Shown here one piece after another: positions 1-8,605 of a stretch of 64,000 nucleotides of DNA. Every line of letters starts with the position of its first letter. Position 1 is the stretch's first letter. The position numbers were made by a program, and so were the translations under genes. The notes beneath the pieces are model-generated. The model saw only the letters and a program-made list of their open reading frames with translations, did no database searches and had not been told where the DNA came from. The stretch is from Saccharopolyspora gloriosae (GTDB lineage: Bacteria; Actinomycetota; Actinomycetes; Mycobacteriales; Pseudonocardiaceae): the NCBI RefSeq assembly GCF_022828475.1, contig NZ_CP059557.1, positions 2,775,470 through 2,839,469 on the forward strand, given 5' to 3'.

Positions 1-69
1 GCCGGAGTCGGCGGGTCCTTCCGGGCCGCCGCTGCCCGAAGTCCTGATGTCCTCGTCCTCGAGTGCCAT
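1..69 (-). CDS. N-terminus of a small acidic protein, cut by the window edge
   Basis: Only the first 23 codons are present: ATG at 69-67, preceded on the minus strand by a strong ribosome binding site (AGGAGGAG, complement of about 75-82). The visible peptide begins MALEDEDIRTSGSGGPEG and is acidic and Gly/Pro-rich, which suggests a disordered N-terminus or a small precursor-like peptide. I do not recognise the family. The good ribosome binding site is the main reason to call it real. Confidence 0.5.
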   Translation of the reverse strand, partial: MALEDEDIRTSGSGGPEGPADSG

Positions 70-172
70 GAAGCTCCTCCTCGCCTGTTGACCGACCACG
101 GCAATGCTTCATCGAGATACCCCGATCAGCCGCGCGCCATGCCTGGACTCACCCGGCGGGAGGAGCCGCCGG

Positions 173-1066
173 TCAGCCCAGGCCTAGTGCCGGCGCGAGT
201 TCGCGGAGCGCGGGCAGCGGGTCCCCGGAACGGTCGTCGCCGAGGACCTGGATGAGCACGTGATCGGCGCCGCCGTCCAGATGCCGCTGCACCTGCGCCG
301 CGACCACTTCGGCGTCACCCATGGCGACCATGCCTTCGGCCAGCCGGTCCGAGCCTCCGACGATCACGTCACTTTCGTCGAAACCCTGGCGCAGCCAGGA
401 ATTCTGGTAGTTCGGCAGCTGCGAGTACATGTGCAGGTGCTCGTGCGCGCGGCGCAGGCCGGTCTCCCGGTCGGTGGTGAGCGCGACGGCTTGTTCGCTG
501 ATGACCCACTTGTCCGGCCCGAGTTGCTCGCGGGTGCTCGCGGTCTGCTCGGGAGTCACCAGGTACGGGTGCGCCCCGTCGGCGGCGGTGCCGGAGAGCT
601 CGATCATCTTCGGCCCCAGCGCGGCCAGCAGCCGGGCCGGACGCCGCTCGTTCGGTTCGATCTTGTCCGAGACGGAGTCCATGGTCTTCAGGTAGTCACG
701 CATGGTGCTCAGCGGTTTCGCGTAGGTGCCCGCGTAGCTGCGTTCCACCAGCGGGGCGTGGCTGACGCCCAGCCCGAGCACGAATCGGCCCGGGTGCAGC
801 GCGCCGAGCGTGCGGGTGGCGGCTTCGGTGGCCGGGGCGCTGCGGGCGTGGATGTTGGCGATGCCGGTGCCCATCGCGAGTCGCTCGGTGCCGCCGAGCA
901 GTGCGGCGGCCTGCGTGAAGGTCTCCTTGCCACCGGCCTCGCCGTAGAACAGCGAGGCGTAGCCGAGCTGCTCGATCTCACGCGCGCGGGCGATCACGTC
1001 GTTGATCGGCCACAGGTCACTGGTCCACCAGACGCCGACCCGGGAAGTGAAGTTGATTTTGCTCAT
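173..1066 (-). CDS. LLM-class (luciferase-like) F420/FMN-dependent oxidoreductase
   Basis: About 297 residues of the bacterial-luciferase-like TIM-barrel family. The N-terminal strand (VGVWWTSD), the segment LAMGTGIANIHARSAPATEA and the following GRFVLGLGVSHAPLVE are typical of the TIGR03620-like F420-dependent group common in actinomycetes. Such enzymes use reduced F420 or FMN to reduce or oxygenate small molecules; the substrate cannot be read from sequence. The start is uncertain: ATG at 1066 (MSKINF) is favoured, and an in-frame GTG lies at 1090. It follows the IclR gene on the same strand after about 60 nt and may be cotranscribed with it. Confidence 0.85.
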   Translation of the reverse strand: MSKINFTSRVGVWWTSDLWPINDVIARAREIEQLGYASLFYGEAGGKETFTQAAALLGGTERLAMGTGIANIHARSAPATEAATRTLGALHPGRFVLGLGVSHAPLVERSYAGTYAKPLSTMRDYLKTMDSVSDKIEPNERRPARLLAALGPKMIELSGTAADGAHPYLVTPEQTASTREQLGPDKWVISEQAVALTTDRETGLRRAHEHLHMYSQLPNYQNSWLRQGFDESDVIVGGSDRLAEGMVAMGDAEVVAAQVQRHLDGGADHVLIQVLGDDRSGDPLPALRELAPALGLG

Positions 1067-1128
1067 GCCGCCGAGGCTACCGGCGTCCACCGGAACCTCG
1101 CGTGATCAACTCGGGCGCCCGCGCCCCG

Positions 1129-1923
1129 TCAGAGCAGTGCGGCGGCGATCTCCTGTGCCGTTTCACGCGCCAGCGCACCGAATTCGCCGAAGCGGGACGG
1201 CGGCACGCGGTCCTGCGGCCCGCCGACGCTGACGATGGCGATCGGGCGGTGGCCGGCGTCGAGCACCGGTGCGGACACGCCGTTGACGAGGGATTCGAGT
1301 TCGCCTGCGCCTTCGCTGTAGCCCTGGGCGCGGATCTCGAAGAGTTCGGTCCGCAGCGCGTCGCGGTCGGTGTGGGTGTTCGCGGTGAATTCCGGCAGTG
1401 GTGAATCGAGCAGGGTTTCGACCTCTTTGTCGGGCAGCCACGCGAGGAACGCCTTGCCCGCGGAGGTCGCGTGGATCGGCACGTCCCGTCCCAGCCAGCG
1501 GGCGCTGAGCACCGTCGGCGGTGCGACTTCGTCCACATAGGTCAGTCCGAGTCGTTGGGCGACGGCGAGGTTCGCCGTCTCACCGGTGGTGCGGCTGAGC
1601 CGTTCCAGCGCGCCGTGGGCGCGGCGGACGAGTCCGTCGACGCCGGCGGTGGCGGCCATCCGGCTGACCGCGAAGCCGATCGTGTAGCGGTTGGTGGCCG
1701 GGTTCCGGTCGACCAGCGCGTGGTGCTCCATGGTGGCGAGCAGCCGCCACGCGGTGGCCCGGTTCAGCCCGCAAGCGGTGGCGAGGTCGGCGGCGGAGCG
1801 TCCGTCCGGGGAACTGGTGGCGACGGCGTTGAGCAGCGCCACCGCTCGGTCCAGGGACTGCACTCGTCCGCCGGATCGTGCTTGTCCCTGTTCATCCGGG
1901 GTTTCCGCCGCTTCCGCGCTCAT
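1129..1923 (-). CDS. IclR-family transcriptional regulator
   Basis: 264 residues. The N-terminal winged helix (about residues 20-85: VQSLDRAVALLNAVA, then DLATACGLNRATAWRLLATM) is followed by the IclR effector-binding domain (about 95-264). The latter has the usual LVNGVSAPVLD and PIAIVSVGGP segments. IclR proteins bind palindromic operators as dimers or tetramers and sense small catabolites. It is divergent from the thioesterase / acyl-CoA dehydrogenase operon that starts at 2097, so it is the likely local regulator of the carnitine-type cluster. An imperfect inverted repeat lies in the 173-nt gap. Confidence 0.9.
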   Translation of the reverse strand: MSAEAAETPDEQGQARSGGRVQSLDRAVALLNAVATSSPDGRSAADLATACGLNRATAWRLLATMEHHALVDRNPATNRYTIGFAVSRMAATAGVDGLVRRAHGALERLSRTTGETANLAVAQRLGLTYVDEVAPPTVLSARWLGRDVPIHATSAGKAFLAWLPDKEVETLLDSPLPEFTANTHTDRDALRTELFEIRAQGYSEGAGELESLVNGVSAPVLDAGHRPIAIVSVGGPQDRVPPSRFGEFGALARETAQEIAAALL

Positions 1924-2054
1924 GGCACCACCCTAGTGGGCTCCTCGGCGTCCTCATGGTCGCCCGTTGTCGACGGCGGAGGCAGTGGCGTCCGTTCCGT
2001 CCCGCGTGGCGACGGTGGGTGCGGCTCCTTGACTCGACCCAACGCCCACCCTAG

Positions 2055-2093
2055 TGTCGCATAGTGCGAACAAGCGACGCACATTGTGAGACA
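2055..2093. promoter_or_regulatory. Imperfect inverted repeat, candidate IclR operator
   Basis: Between the divergent IclR gene and the thioesterase, TGTCGCATAGTGCG (2055-2068) faces CGCACATTGTGAGACA (2078-2093). The outer TGTC/GACA and inner TGCG/CGCA match, with a two-base offset between the arms. The right arm ends 3 nt before the ATG at 2097. This also argues against the upstream in-frame GTG at 2064 as the start. Assignment to the neighbouring IclR protein is inference. Confidence 0.4.
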
Positions 2094-2096
2094 TAC

Positions 2097-2630
2097 ATGG
2101 AACGAGTGGTAACCCCGTACGAAGGCGGCGCGAGCCGGCCCTGGGACGACGCGGAACCGATCCCGGCGCCGCTGCGACTGCACGAGACGAAGGTCAGCCC
2201 GCGCTGGGTGGACTACAACGGCCACATGAGCGAGTCCTGCTACCTGCTCGTGTTCGGCGACGACTCCGACGCGTTTTTCCGGTACATCGGCGTCGACGAG
2301 CAGTACCGGGAAAGCGGCGGATCGCTCTACACCGTGGAGAGCCACCTCCACCACAAGCGGGAAGTGGCCGAAGGCGAGCCGCTCGCGCTGAGCCTGCGAC
2401 TGCTCGACCACGACGCCAAGCGAGTGCACCTCTTCCACGAGATGCACCACGCGTCGACGGGACGGCTGCTGGCCACGGCGGAGCAGCTGCTCGTGCACGT
2501 CGACACCGAGCAGGGCCGCGCCCGCTCGCTCCCCGAACACCTCAGGCACCGGCTGACCGCCGTCCACCGCGCCCACCGCGACCTTCCGATCCCGGACCAG
2601 GTCGGCCGGCCGATGGGCATCCCACGTTGA
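2097..2630 (+). CDS. Hot-dog acyl-CoA thioesterase, betainyl-CoA thioesterase-like
   Basis: About 177 residues with a single hot-dog thioesterase domain (4HBT type). The active-site segment is WVDYNGHMSE, followed by FGDDSDAFFRYIGVDEQY, a pattern I associate with the thioesterase that accompanies or is fused to L-carnitine dehydrogenase (betainyl-CoA hydrolysis). DGRL-type core strands (YTVESHLHHKREV and HLFHEMHHA) are present. It is the first gene of a plus-strand run with acyl-CoA dehydrogenase, acyl-CoA synthetase and caiD, which supports a role in carnitine or betaine CoA-ester turnover. ATG 2097 is preferred over GTG 2064, which lies inside the inverted repeat. Confidence 0.75.
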   Translation: MERVVTPYEGGASRPWDDAEPIPAPLRLHETKVSPRWVDYNGHMSESCYLLVFGDDSDAFFRYIGVDEQYRESGGSLYTVESHLHHKREVAEGEPLALSLRLLDHDAKRVHLFHEMHHASTGRLLATAEQLLVHVDTEQGRARSLPEHLRHRLTAVHRAHRDLPIPDQVGRPMGIPR

Positions 2631-2648
2631 CCGCCGAGGAGTGCAACC

Positions 2649-3809
2649 GTGGATTTTGAGCTCACCGACGAACAGAAGATCATCGTCGAGACCGTCCGCA
2701 AGTTCGTGGAAGTCGAACTCGCCCCGCACGAGGACGAGGTGGAACGCCGCGACGAAGTCCCCGCCGAACTGGCCCGCCGGATCCGCGCGAAGGCCCTCGA
2801 ATCCGGTCTCTACGCACCGAACATGCCCGCGGAGCTCGGCGGTGGAGGGCTGGACGCCACCAGCCTGACCCTCGTCGAGCGGGAACTCGGCCGCACCGGC
2901 TACGCCCTCCAGGCGCTGGTGGCCCGCCCCGGCAACATCCTCCAGGCTTGTGCCGGTGAGCAGCGCGAGCGCTACCTGCTGCCCGCGATCCGCGGCGAAC
3001 GCCACGACTGCCTCGCGATGACCGAACCCGGCGCGGGTTCCGACGTCCGGTCGATGAGCGCGACTGCGGTGCGCACGGGCGACGAGTACGTGCTCCACGG
3101 CACCAAGCACTTCATCAGCCACGCCGACATGGCCGACTTCGTGGTGCTGTTCGCCGCCACCGGCGTCGAGGACACCCCGCGCGGACCGAAGAACCTGATC
3201 ACCGCTTTCCTGGTCGACCTGGATGCGCCCGGGCTGACCGTGACGCCCGGTTCGGGCTGCGTGTCGCATCGCGGCTACCACCAGAGCGAACTGGCCTTCG
3301 CGGACTGCCGCGTCCCGGTGGCCCAGCGCCTGGGCGACGAGGGGCAGGGTTTTGAGCTGATGGGCGAATGGCTGGGCGCCAGCCGCCTCAGCGTCGCCGC
3401 CACCAGCGTCGGCAGGGCGCGGCGCGTCCTAAGGATGACCACCGGGTGGGCCGCCGAACGTGAGCAGTTCGGCCGGGCGATCGGGCGTTTCCAAGGTGTT
3501 TCCTTCCCGCTCGCGGACATGGCGACGGAACTCGAAGCGGCCGAGCTGCTGACCCTCCGGGCCGCGGCGAAGCTCGACGCGGGCGCCATGACCGATCGGG
3601 ACGCGGCGATGGCGAAGCTGTTCGCCACCGAAGCGCTGGCCCGCATCACCGACCACGCGGTGCAGATCTTCGGCGGCATGGGACTGATGTCCGAGTTGCC
3701 GATCGAACGTTTCTGGCGGGACGCCAGGGTGGAACGGATCTGGGACGGCACCAGCGAAATCCAGCGGCACATCATCTCCCGTTCCCTGCTGCGCCCGTTG
3801 GGTTCGTGA
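2649..3809 (+). CDS. Acyl-CoA dehydrogenase, possibly crotonobetainyl/butyrobetainyl-CoA-type
   Basis: 386 residues, normal length for the FAD-dependent acyl-CoA dehydrogenase family. Seen: N-terminal helical domain starting MDFELTDEQ, middle-domain signature CLAMTEPGAGSD (about residues 118-129), and C-terminal signature QIFGGMGLMSELPIERFWRDARVERIWDGTSE-type ending (motif starts near residue 338). It probably introduces an alpha-beta double bond into a CoA ester, feeding the adjacent hydratase. GTG start at 2649 with GAGGAG-like site upstream; 18 nt after the thioesterase stop, so likely cotranscribed. CaiA-like assignment rests on context rather than on diagnostic residues. Confidence 0.88.
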   Translation: MDFELTDEQKIIVETVRKFVEVELAPHEDEVERRDEVPAELARRIRAKALESGLYAPNMPAELGGGGLDATSLTLVERELGRTGYALQALVARPGNILQACAGEQRERYLLPAIRGERHDCLAMTEPGAGSDVRSMSATAVRTGDEYVLHGTKHFISHADMADFVVLFAATGVEDTPRGPKNLITAFLVDLDAPGLTVTPGSGCVSHRGYHQSELAFADCRVPVAQRLGDEGQGFELMGEWLGASRLSVAATSVGRARRVLRMTTGWAAEREQFGRAIGRFQGVSFPLADMATELEAAELLTLRAAAKLDAGAMTDRDAAMAKLFATEALARITDHAVQIFGGMGLMSELPIERFWRDARVERIWDGTSEIQRHIISRSLLRPLGS

Positions 3810-3930
3810 GGGTTCGAGCCGGTCGCGCGGAAATCTTTCAGTGCTCCGGCGGACGTCCGGAGTCCCTCGGATGTCGCCCGGTTGATCCACGTGGAGTGAT
3901 CGAGCGGCATGTTCGCAGCAGGGGTGGGAA

Positions 3931-6058
3931 ATGACAGAAGAGTCCACAATAGACTTACCGAACGATCGCGGCGGTGGGTCGGCCGTCGCCCGGGCGAACG
4001 CCGATGTCCATGCGCGGAAAGTGCGGCGGTTGCTGAACCCGCGCCACGTCGCCGTTTACGGCGGTGCGGTGGCCGCCGAGGTGATCGCGCAGAGCCGCGA
4101 AATCGGGTTCGAGGGCGGATCTGGCCCGTCAACCCGCGGCGGGACAGCATCGAGGGCATCGCCTGCTACCGCAGTGCCGCGGAGCTGCCGGAAGCTCCCG
4201 ACGCCGCGTTCGTCGCGGTGCCCAAGTCGGCCGCCGTGGCGGCCGTGGCCGAGCTCGCCGCGCGCGGTGCAGGGGAGTGGTCTGCCATGCGTCGGGTTTC
4301 GCCGAGCACAACGCCGCGGGCGCCGAACTGCAACGGTCCTTGGTGGACGCCGCGGGGGACGTGGCGCTGATCGGACCGAACTGCTTCGGCGTGCTCAACT
4401 ACCTCGACGGCATGGCCTTGTGGCCGGACCAGCACGGCGGGCAGCGGGTGGATCGCGGCGTCGCGATCATCACGCAGAGCGGGACGATCGGCCAGAACCT
4501 GACCATGCAGCGCAGGGCGCTGCCGATCGCGCAGCTCGTGACCCTGGGCAACGGTGCGGTCACCGGTGTCCCCGATCTCGTCGAGGCGATGCTCGACGAT
4601 CCGCGCATCACCGCGATCGGCCTCCATTTGGAGGGAGTGGACGACGTCGCCCGGCTGTCCCGGGCCGGTGTCCTCGCAGCGCGCAAAGGTGTTCCGATCG
4701 TGGTGCTGAAGTCGGGAACGTCGGAGGTGGGAGCCCGGACGACGCTCAGCCACACCAGTTCCCTCGCGGGCTCGGACGTGCTGTGCGACGCGCTGTTCCG
4801 GCGGCTCGGCATGGCGCGCGTGCAGCAGGTGGGCACCTTCGTGGAGGCGCTGAAGTTCCTGCACGTCAACGGTCCGTTGCGCGGTCGCCGGATCACTTCG
4901 GCCAGCGCCTCGGGCGGCGAGGCCGCGCTGGTCGCCGATCTGGCGGAAAGCCACGGTCTCGACCTGCCCGAGTTCCGCGAGGGCACCCGGCGACGGCTGC
5001 GCGAGCTGTTGGGTGAACGCGTGTCGATCGCCAACCCGCTCGACTACCACACCTACATCTGGGGTGACCGTGCGAAGCAGGCCGCCTGCTTCGCCGAACT
5101 GTTCAGCGGCGACTTCGACTGCCACCTGCTGCTGGCGGACTTCCCGCGCGAAGACCGCTGCGTCGACGGAGCCTGGACGATCGCGATCGACGCGTTCCTC
5201 GCGGCGCAGATCTCCCACGGCGGCGCGGGTTGTGTGGTCAGCTCACTGCCGGAGGGATTGCCGGATTCGGTGCGGGAACGATTGCTGGCGGCGGGCGTCG
5301 CGCCGATGCAGGGCACCGCCGATTGCCTTGCCGCCATCGCGGCCGCCGCCCGGATCGGGGAGGCGCAACAAGCCGCCGCCTCGCTCGTTCCGCTGCGGGT
5401 GCCGAGCCCGCGACGCGGGCGAGAGCGGCGAGTGGACGAGCCCTCGGGAAAACGAGCCCTCGCCGAGTACGGCCTGGCCGTGCCCGACGGCCGCGTGGTC
5501 ACCGCGGGCGAGGCGCCGGAAGCGGCTGTGGAGCTAGGTTTTCCCGTTGTGGTCAAGGCGGTCGCCGCGAACTTGGCGCACAAGACCGAGGCCGGTGCCG
5601 TCCGGCTCGGCCTGACCGGGCCGGAGCAGGTGCGCGACGCCGTCGCGGAGATGGCCGGGCTCAGCGACCGGTTCCTGGTCGAGCGGATGGTCGGCGGTGC
5701 GATCGCCGAACTGATCGTCGGGGTGCGCCGCGACGCCCGGTTCGGCTTGGCGTTGACCGTCGGAGCCGGCGGTGTGCTGGTCGAGCTGCTGCGCGATGCG
5801 ACGACCTCGCTGCTGCCCGTGTCGCACGACCAGATCCGGGATGCGTTGGGGCGCCTGAAGATCTGGCCGTTGCTGTCCGGATTCCGGGGCGAGGGAGCCG
5901 ATGTCGACTCCGTGGTGTCGGCGATCGCCGCCATCGCCGACTACGCCCGCGAGAACGAGCACCTGCGGGAAATCGACGTGAACCCGCTGCTGGCGCTGCC
6001 GCACGGCGCGGTCGCCGTGGACGTGCTGATACTGGAGACGAGGAGTTCAGATGAGTGA
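3931..6058 (+). CDS. ADP-forming acyl-CoA synthetase (fused alpha-beta), with two apparent frameshifts
   Basis: Read across three frames this gives about 709 residues, normal for the fused acetyl-CoA synthetase (ADP-forming) family that joins acyl groups to CoA with ATP. Order: CoA-binding Rossmann domain ([14 protein letters not shown]), succinyl-CoA ligase-like domains ([14 protein letters not shown] and [14 protein letters not shown]), and C-terminal ATP-grasp ([25 protein letters not shown]). The frame changes near 4118 (GGC-GG before ATCTGG) and near 4274 (run of four G). Each is repaired by adding one base, which restores the family sequence [11 protein letters not shown] and [12 protein letters not shown]. 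From 4277 to 6058 the frame is intact. ATG 3931 has an upstream purine-rich site. It overlaps caiD by 8 nt and probably activates carnitine or crotonobetaine. Likely an assembly error, not decay. Confidence 0.8.
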
Positions 6059-6836
6059 CCCGGTACGACTCGACGTGGACGGCGGGGTGCTGACGATCAC
6101 CCTGGATCGGCCGACGGCCAACGCCGTCGACGTGGCCACCAGCAACGCGCTCCACGCGGCCTTCGACCGCCTGCGCCGGGACGACTCGCTGCGCGTCGCC
6201 GTGCTCACCGGAGGGGGCGAGCGGTTCTTCTCCGCGGGCTGGGACTTGAAGGCGGCCGCCGCAGGCGAAACCATCGACGCCGACCACGGGCCGGGCGGTT
6301 TCGCCGGGTTGACCGAGTTCTTCGAACTGGACAAGCCGGTGATCGCGGCGGTGAACGGGCTGGCGCTGGGCGGCGGCTTCGAACTAGCCCTGGCCGCCGA
6401 CCTGGTGGTGGCCGCCGACCACGCCGAGTTCGCGCTGACCGAGGTGACGCTGGGCATGGTCCCCGACGCCGGTGGAGTGCTGCGATTGCCGCAACGGCTG
6501 CCGCGGGCCGTGGCCGCGGAGTTGTTGCTGACCGGCCGCCGGGTGACCGCAGTCGAAGCCCGGGAATGGGGACTGGTCAACCGCGTCGTCCCGGCGGCGG
6601 AGCTGCCCGCTGAAGCAGCCGAACTGGCCGCCCGGATCTGCGCGGCGGCACCACTGGCGATCGCCGCCGTCAAGGAGATCACCCGGCACACCGCCGCGCT
6701 GGACCCCGAATCCGGCTATCGCCTGCTGCGCAGCGGAAAGCTGCCGAACTACCAGGCGGCGCTGACCTCCGACGACGCGAAGGAAGGCCCGCGCGCCTTC
6801 GCCGAGAAGCGCGAACCGACCTGGAGCGGCCGTTGA
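6051..6836 (+). CDS. caiD: Crotonobetainyl-CoA hydratase (carnitinyl-CoA dehydratase) CaiD
   Basis: 261 residues of the enoyl-CoA hydratase/isomerase superfamily. The match to E. coli CaiD as I recall it is unusually close: [15 protein letters not shown] (residues 59-73), [14 protein letters not shown] (77-90), [11 protein letters not shown] (93-103), [11 protein letters not shown] (107-117, oxyanion hole) and a C-terminus ending [12 protein letters not shown]. CaiD interconverts carnitinyl-CoA and crotonobetainyl-CoA. Its ATG lies inside the end of the synthetase gene (8-nt overlap), so translation is probably coupled. No CaiB-type CoA transferase is in view; the adjacent ADP-forming synthetase may supply the CoA ester instead. 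Confidence 0.87.
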   Translation: MSDPVRLDVDGGVLTITLDRPTANAVDVATSNALHAAFDRLRRDDSLRVAVLTGGGERFFSAGWDLKAAAAGETIDADHGPGGFAGLTEFFELDKPVIAAVNGLALGGGFELALAADLVVAADHAEFALTEVTLGMVPDAGGVLRLPQRLPRAVAAELLLTGRRVTAVEAREWGLVNRVVPAAELPAEAAELAARICAAAPLAIAAVKEITRHTAALDPESGYRLLRSGKLPNYQAALTSDDAKEGPRAFAEKREPTWSGR

Positions 6837-6846
6837 CCCCTCCCGG

Positions 6847-7866
6847 TCAGTTCGCGGGGCACCAGCCCAGTGCCGGACCCAGCTTCGTGGCCATGTCGGT
6901 GAGGATCTGCACGTAGTCGTCGTGGTCGAAGCTGAACGGCAGCGCGAACGAAACCTCGTCCACCGCGCGGAACCCCGCGTGCGCGGACAGCCGCTCGGCG
7001 AGCTCGGCGGAGTCGCCCACCAGGTCGGGGGCGTACATCATCCGGGCCGGTCCGTGCGGAGTTCCGGTGCGCGACGACCGTTCCGCCGCGTACGCGGCGT
7101 ACTTGGCCCGCTGGGCGGGAGTCGCGCTGTCGGTGGGGATGACCACGAGTCCTTGGGAGACGCGGGCTCGGTGCCCTGCGGGATGGTGGGCGCGGAACTC
7201 CTCGATCAGCCCGAGCTGGATCTGCTCGAAGTCCTCGGAACGTTCGGCCTTGACCACGTTGCTGACCAGCAGGTTCAGTCCGCGCCGACCGGCCCATGCC
7301 GCCGAGCGCAGGCTGCCACCGCCGTACCAGACACGGTCGGCCAGGCCCGGCGAATGCGGCTGCACCCGGTCGGAGAACACCTCGATGCCTTCGGTACCGC
7401 GGAACTCGGTGACCGGTGTCCCGCGCAGGAAGTCGATGAACCGTTCGGCCCGCCCGTAACCGAGGTCCTCCTGATCGGCGGTGTCCGGGTACAGCGCTGA
7501 GCGGACCCGTTCGAAGTGCATCGGCGGCCCCGCGCTCACTCCGGGGTTGAGCCGCCCGCCGGAGAGCACGTCGACCGTCGCCAGGTCCTCGGCGAGCCGC
7601 AGCGGGTTCTCCCAGCCCAGCGGGATCACCGCGGTGCCCAGGTTGATCCGGCTGGTGCGCTGGGTGAGCGCGGCGAGCACCGCCGTGGGGGAGGAGATGC
7701 CGTACTGCAGGTGACGGTGGCGCACCCACGCGGTGTCGAATCCCAGCCGCTCACCCAGCTCGACGATCTCCAGCGTCGACTCGTGGCCGGGACGGGGATC
7801 GTCCCCGTCGAACAGGCCGATCGTCAGGAAGCCCAACTTGCGCAGGGGTTTCACCAGCTCGGACAC
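6847..7866 (-). CDS. LLM-class flavin-dependent oxidoreductase
   Basis: About 339 residues of the luciferase-like monooxygenase family: LGFLTIGLFDG, then HLQYGISSPTAVLAALTQ and TSRINLGTAVIPLGWENPLRLAEDLATVDVLSGGR, which is the classic FMN-binding barrel core. The start was set at GTG 7866 because GGAGG lies 5 nt before it; an in-frame GTG at 7896 would add 10 residues. It converges on caiD with only 10 nt between the stops. The substrate is unknown. The location beside the carnitine cluster may mean oxygenolytic attack on a quaternary-ammonium or related compound, but that is speculative. Confidence 0.82.
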   Translation of the reverse strand: MSELVKPLRKLGFLTIGLFDGDDPRPGHESTLEIVELGERLGFDTAWVRHRHLQYGISSPTAVLAALTQRTSRINLGTAVIPLGWENPLRLAEDLATVDVLSGGRLNPGVSAGPPMHFERVRSALYPDTADQEDLGYGRAERFIDFLRGTPVTEFRGTEGIEVFSDRVQPHSPGLADRVWYGGGSLRSAAWAGRRGLNLLVSNVVKAERSEDFEQIQLGLIEEFRAHHPAGHRARVSQGLVVIPTDSATPAQRAKYAAYAAERSSRTGTPHGPARMMYAPDLVGDSAELAERLSAHAGFRAVDEVSFALPFSFDHDDYVQILTDMATKLGPALGWCPAN

Positions 7867-7990
7867 AGTGCCCTCCAGTCCCGTCACTCCGGTCACCGCC
7901 GATCAACGCGACCGCGCGCCCCGGTAGTCCCGCGTCGAGCGGCATCTCATCTGTCGGGATGGAGGGTCGTTTCTGAATGGCCTGCGTAGT

Positions 7991-8170
7991 GGGTAGCTCA
8001 GCGGAACCGCAGCGGCTTGCTCGCTGGATCGCTTTCTCATGCATGCCGTGCACAGCGAAATCGCCGTCCTCGCGAGGAAGCCGCTGAGAACCCGCCGGTG
8101 GTCATCTTGCTCAAGCCGGTCACCGGTCATCGGCTTCGCCGCTGAGGAGACGACTGAGCAGGATCAAAAC
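7991..8170. repeat. Dispersed palindromic intergenic repeat, copy 1
   Basis: The 7897-8605 gap has no credible gene. It holds a repeat whose core (CAGCGGCTTGCTCGCT near 8010, then GCGAAATCGCCGTCCTCG near 8055 and GAAGCCGCTGAGAACCCGCC at 8077-8096) recurs at about 36200-36380 and 42938-43160. The two halves are imperfect inverted copies of one another, so RNA or single-stranded DNA would fold into a long hairpin. The part from about 8200 to 8600 shows nothing recognisable except the ribosome binding site of the next gene. Confidence 0.65.
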
Positions 8171-8605
8171 ATCATGCTGCAAAACCTCTACCGCGACATC
8201 GGGTGCACGGGAAGCCTCCGAGCCGATCCGCCGGTCGGTGTGAGCTGGGAATCCCGCGTCGTGAGACGCATTGGCGGGCAGCGGTTCGACCCATATGGTT
8301 CGGCTCGTGCGTGATCTGCTCCTGTGGTCCCGGCGTGAGGTCGACCTCGCGTTCTCCGCCAGCGCGCGGTGTCGAAGCTGATCGACCCCCGCGCCGTTCG
8401 AGCCTGAACGCGGACCGGCGGCGCACGCACGCGCCCGGCCGGACACCGGAATCCATTCGTACCGTGCATCGGTTCCTTTCCGCCTGACGGCGAAGAAATC
8501 GGATGGCGATCCCGGCTGTCTCCGTTCGGCTCCTCCGCGTGGGGAACCTCGTTCAGGCTTTCCGGCTCGCCGTTCGCGAGCACGATCCGACAGGAGCCCC
8601 AGCCC

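Noticed and set aside
1920-3281. Long open frame on the minus strand across the thioesterase and acyl-CoA dehydrogenase
   Set aside because: It is antisense to two well-conserved genes. Its translation is low-complexity Arg/Val/Gly/His-rich with no motif, as expected for GC-rich shadow frames.
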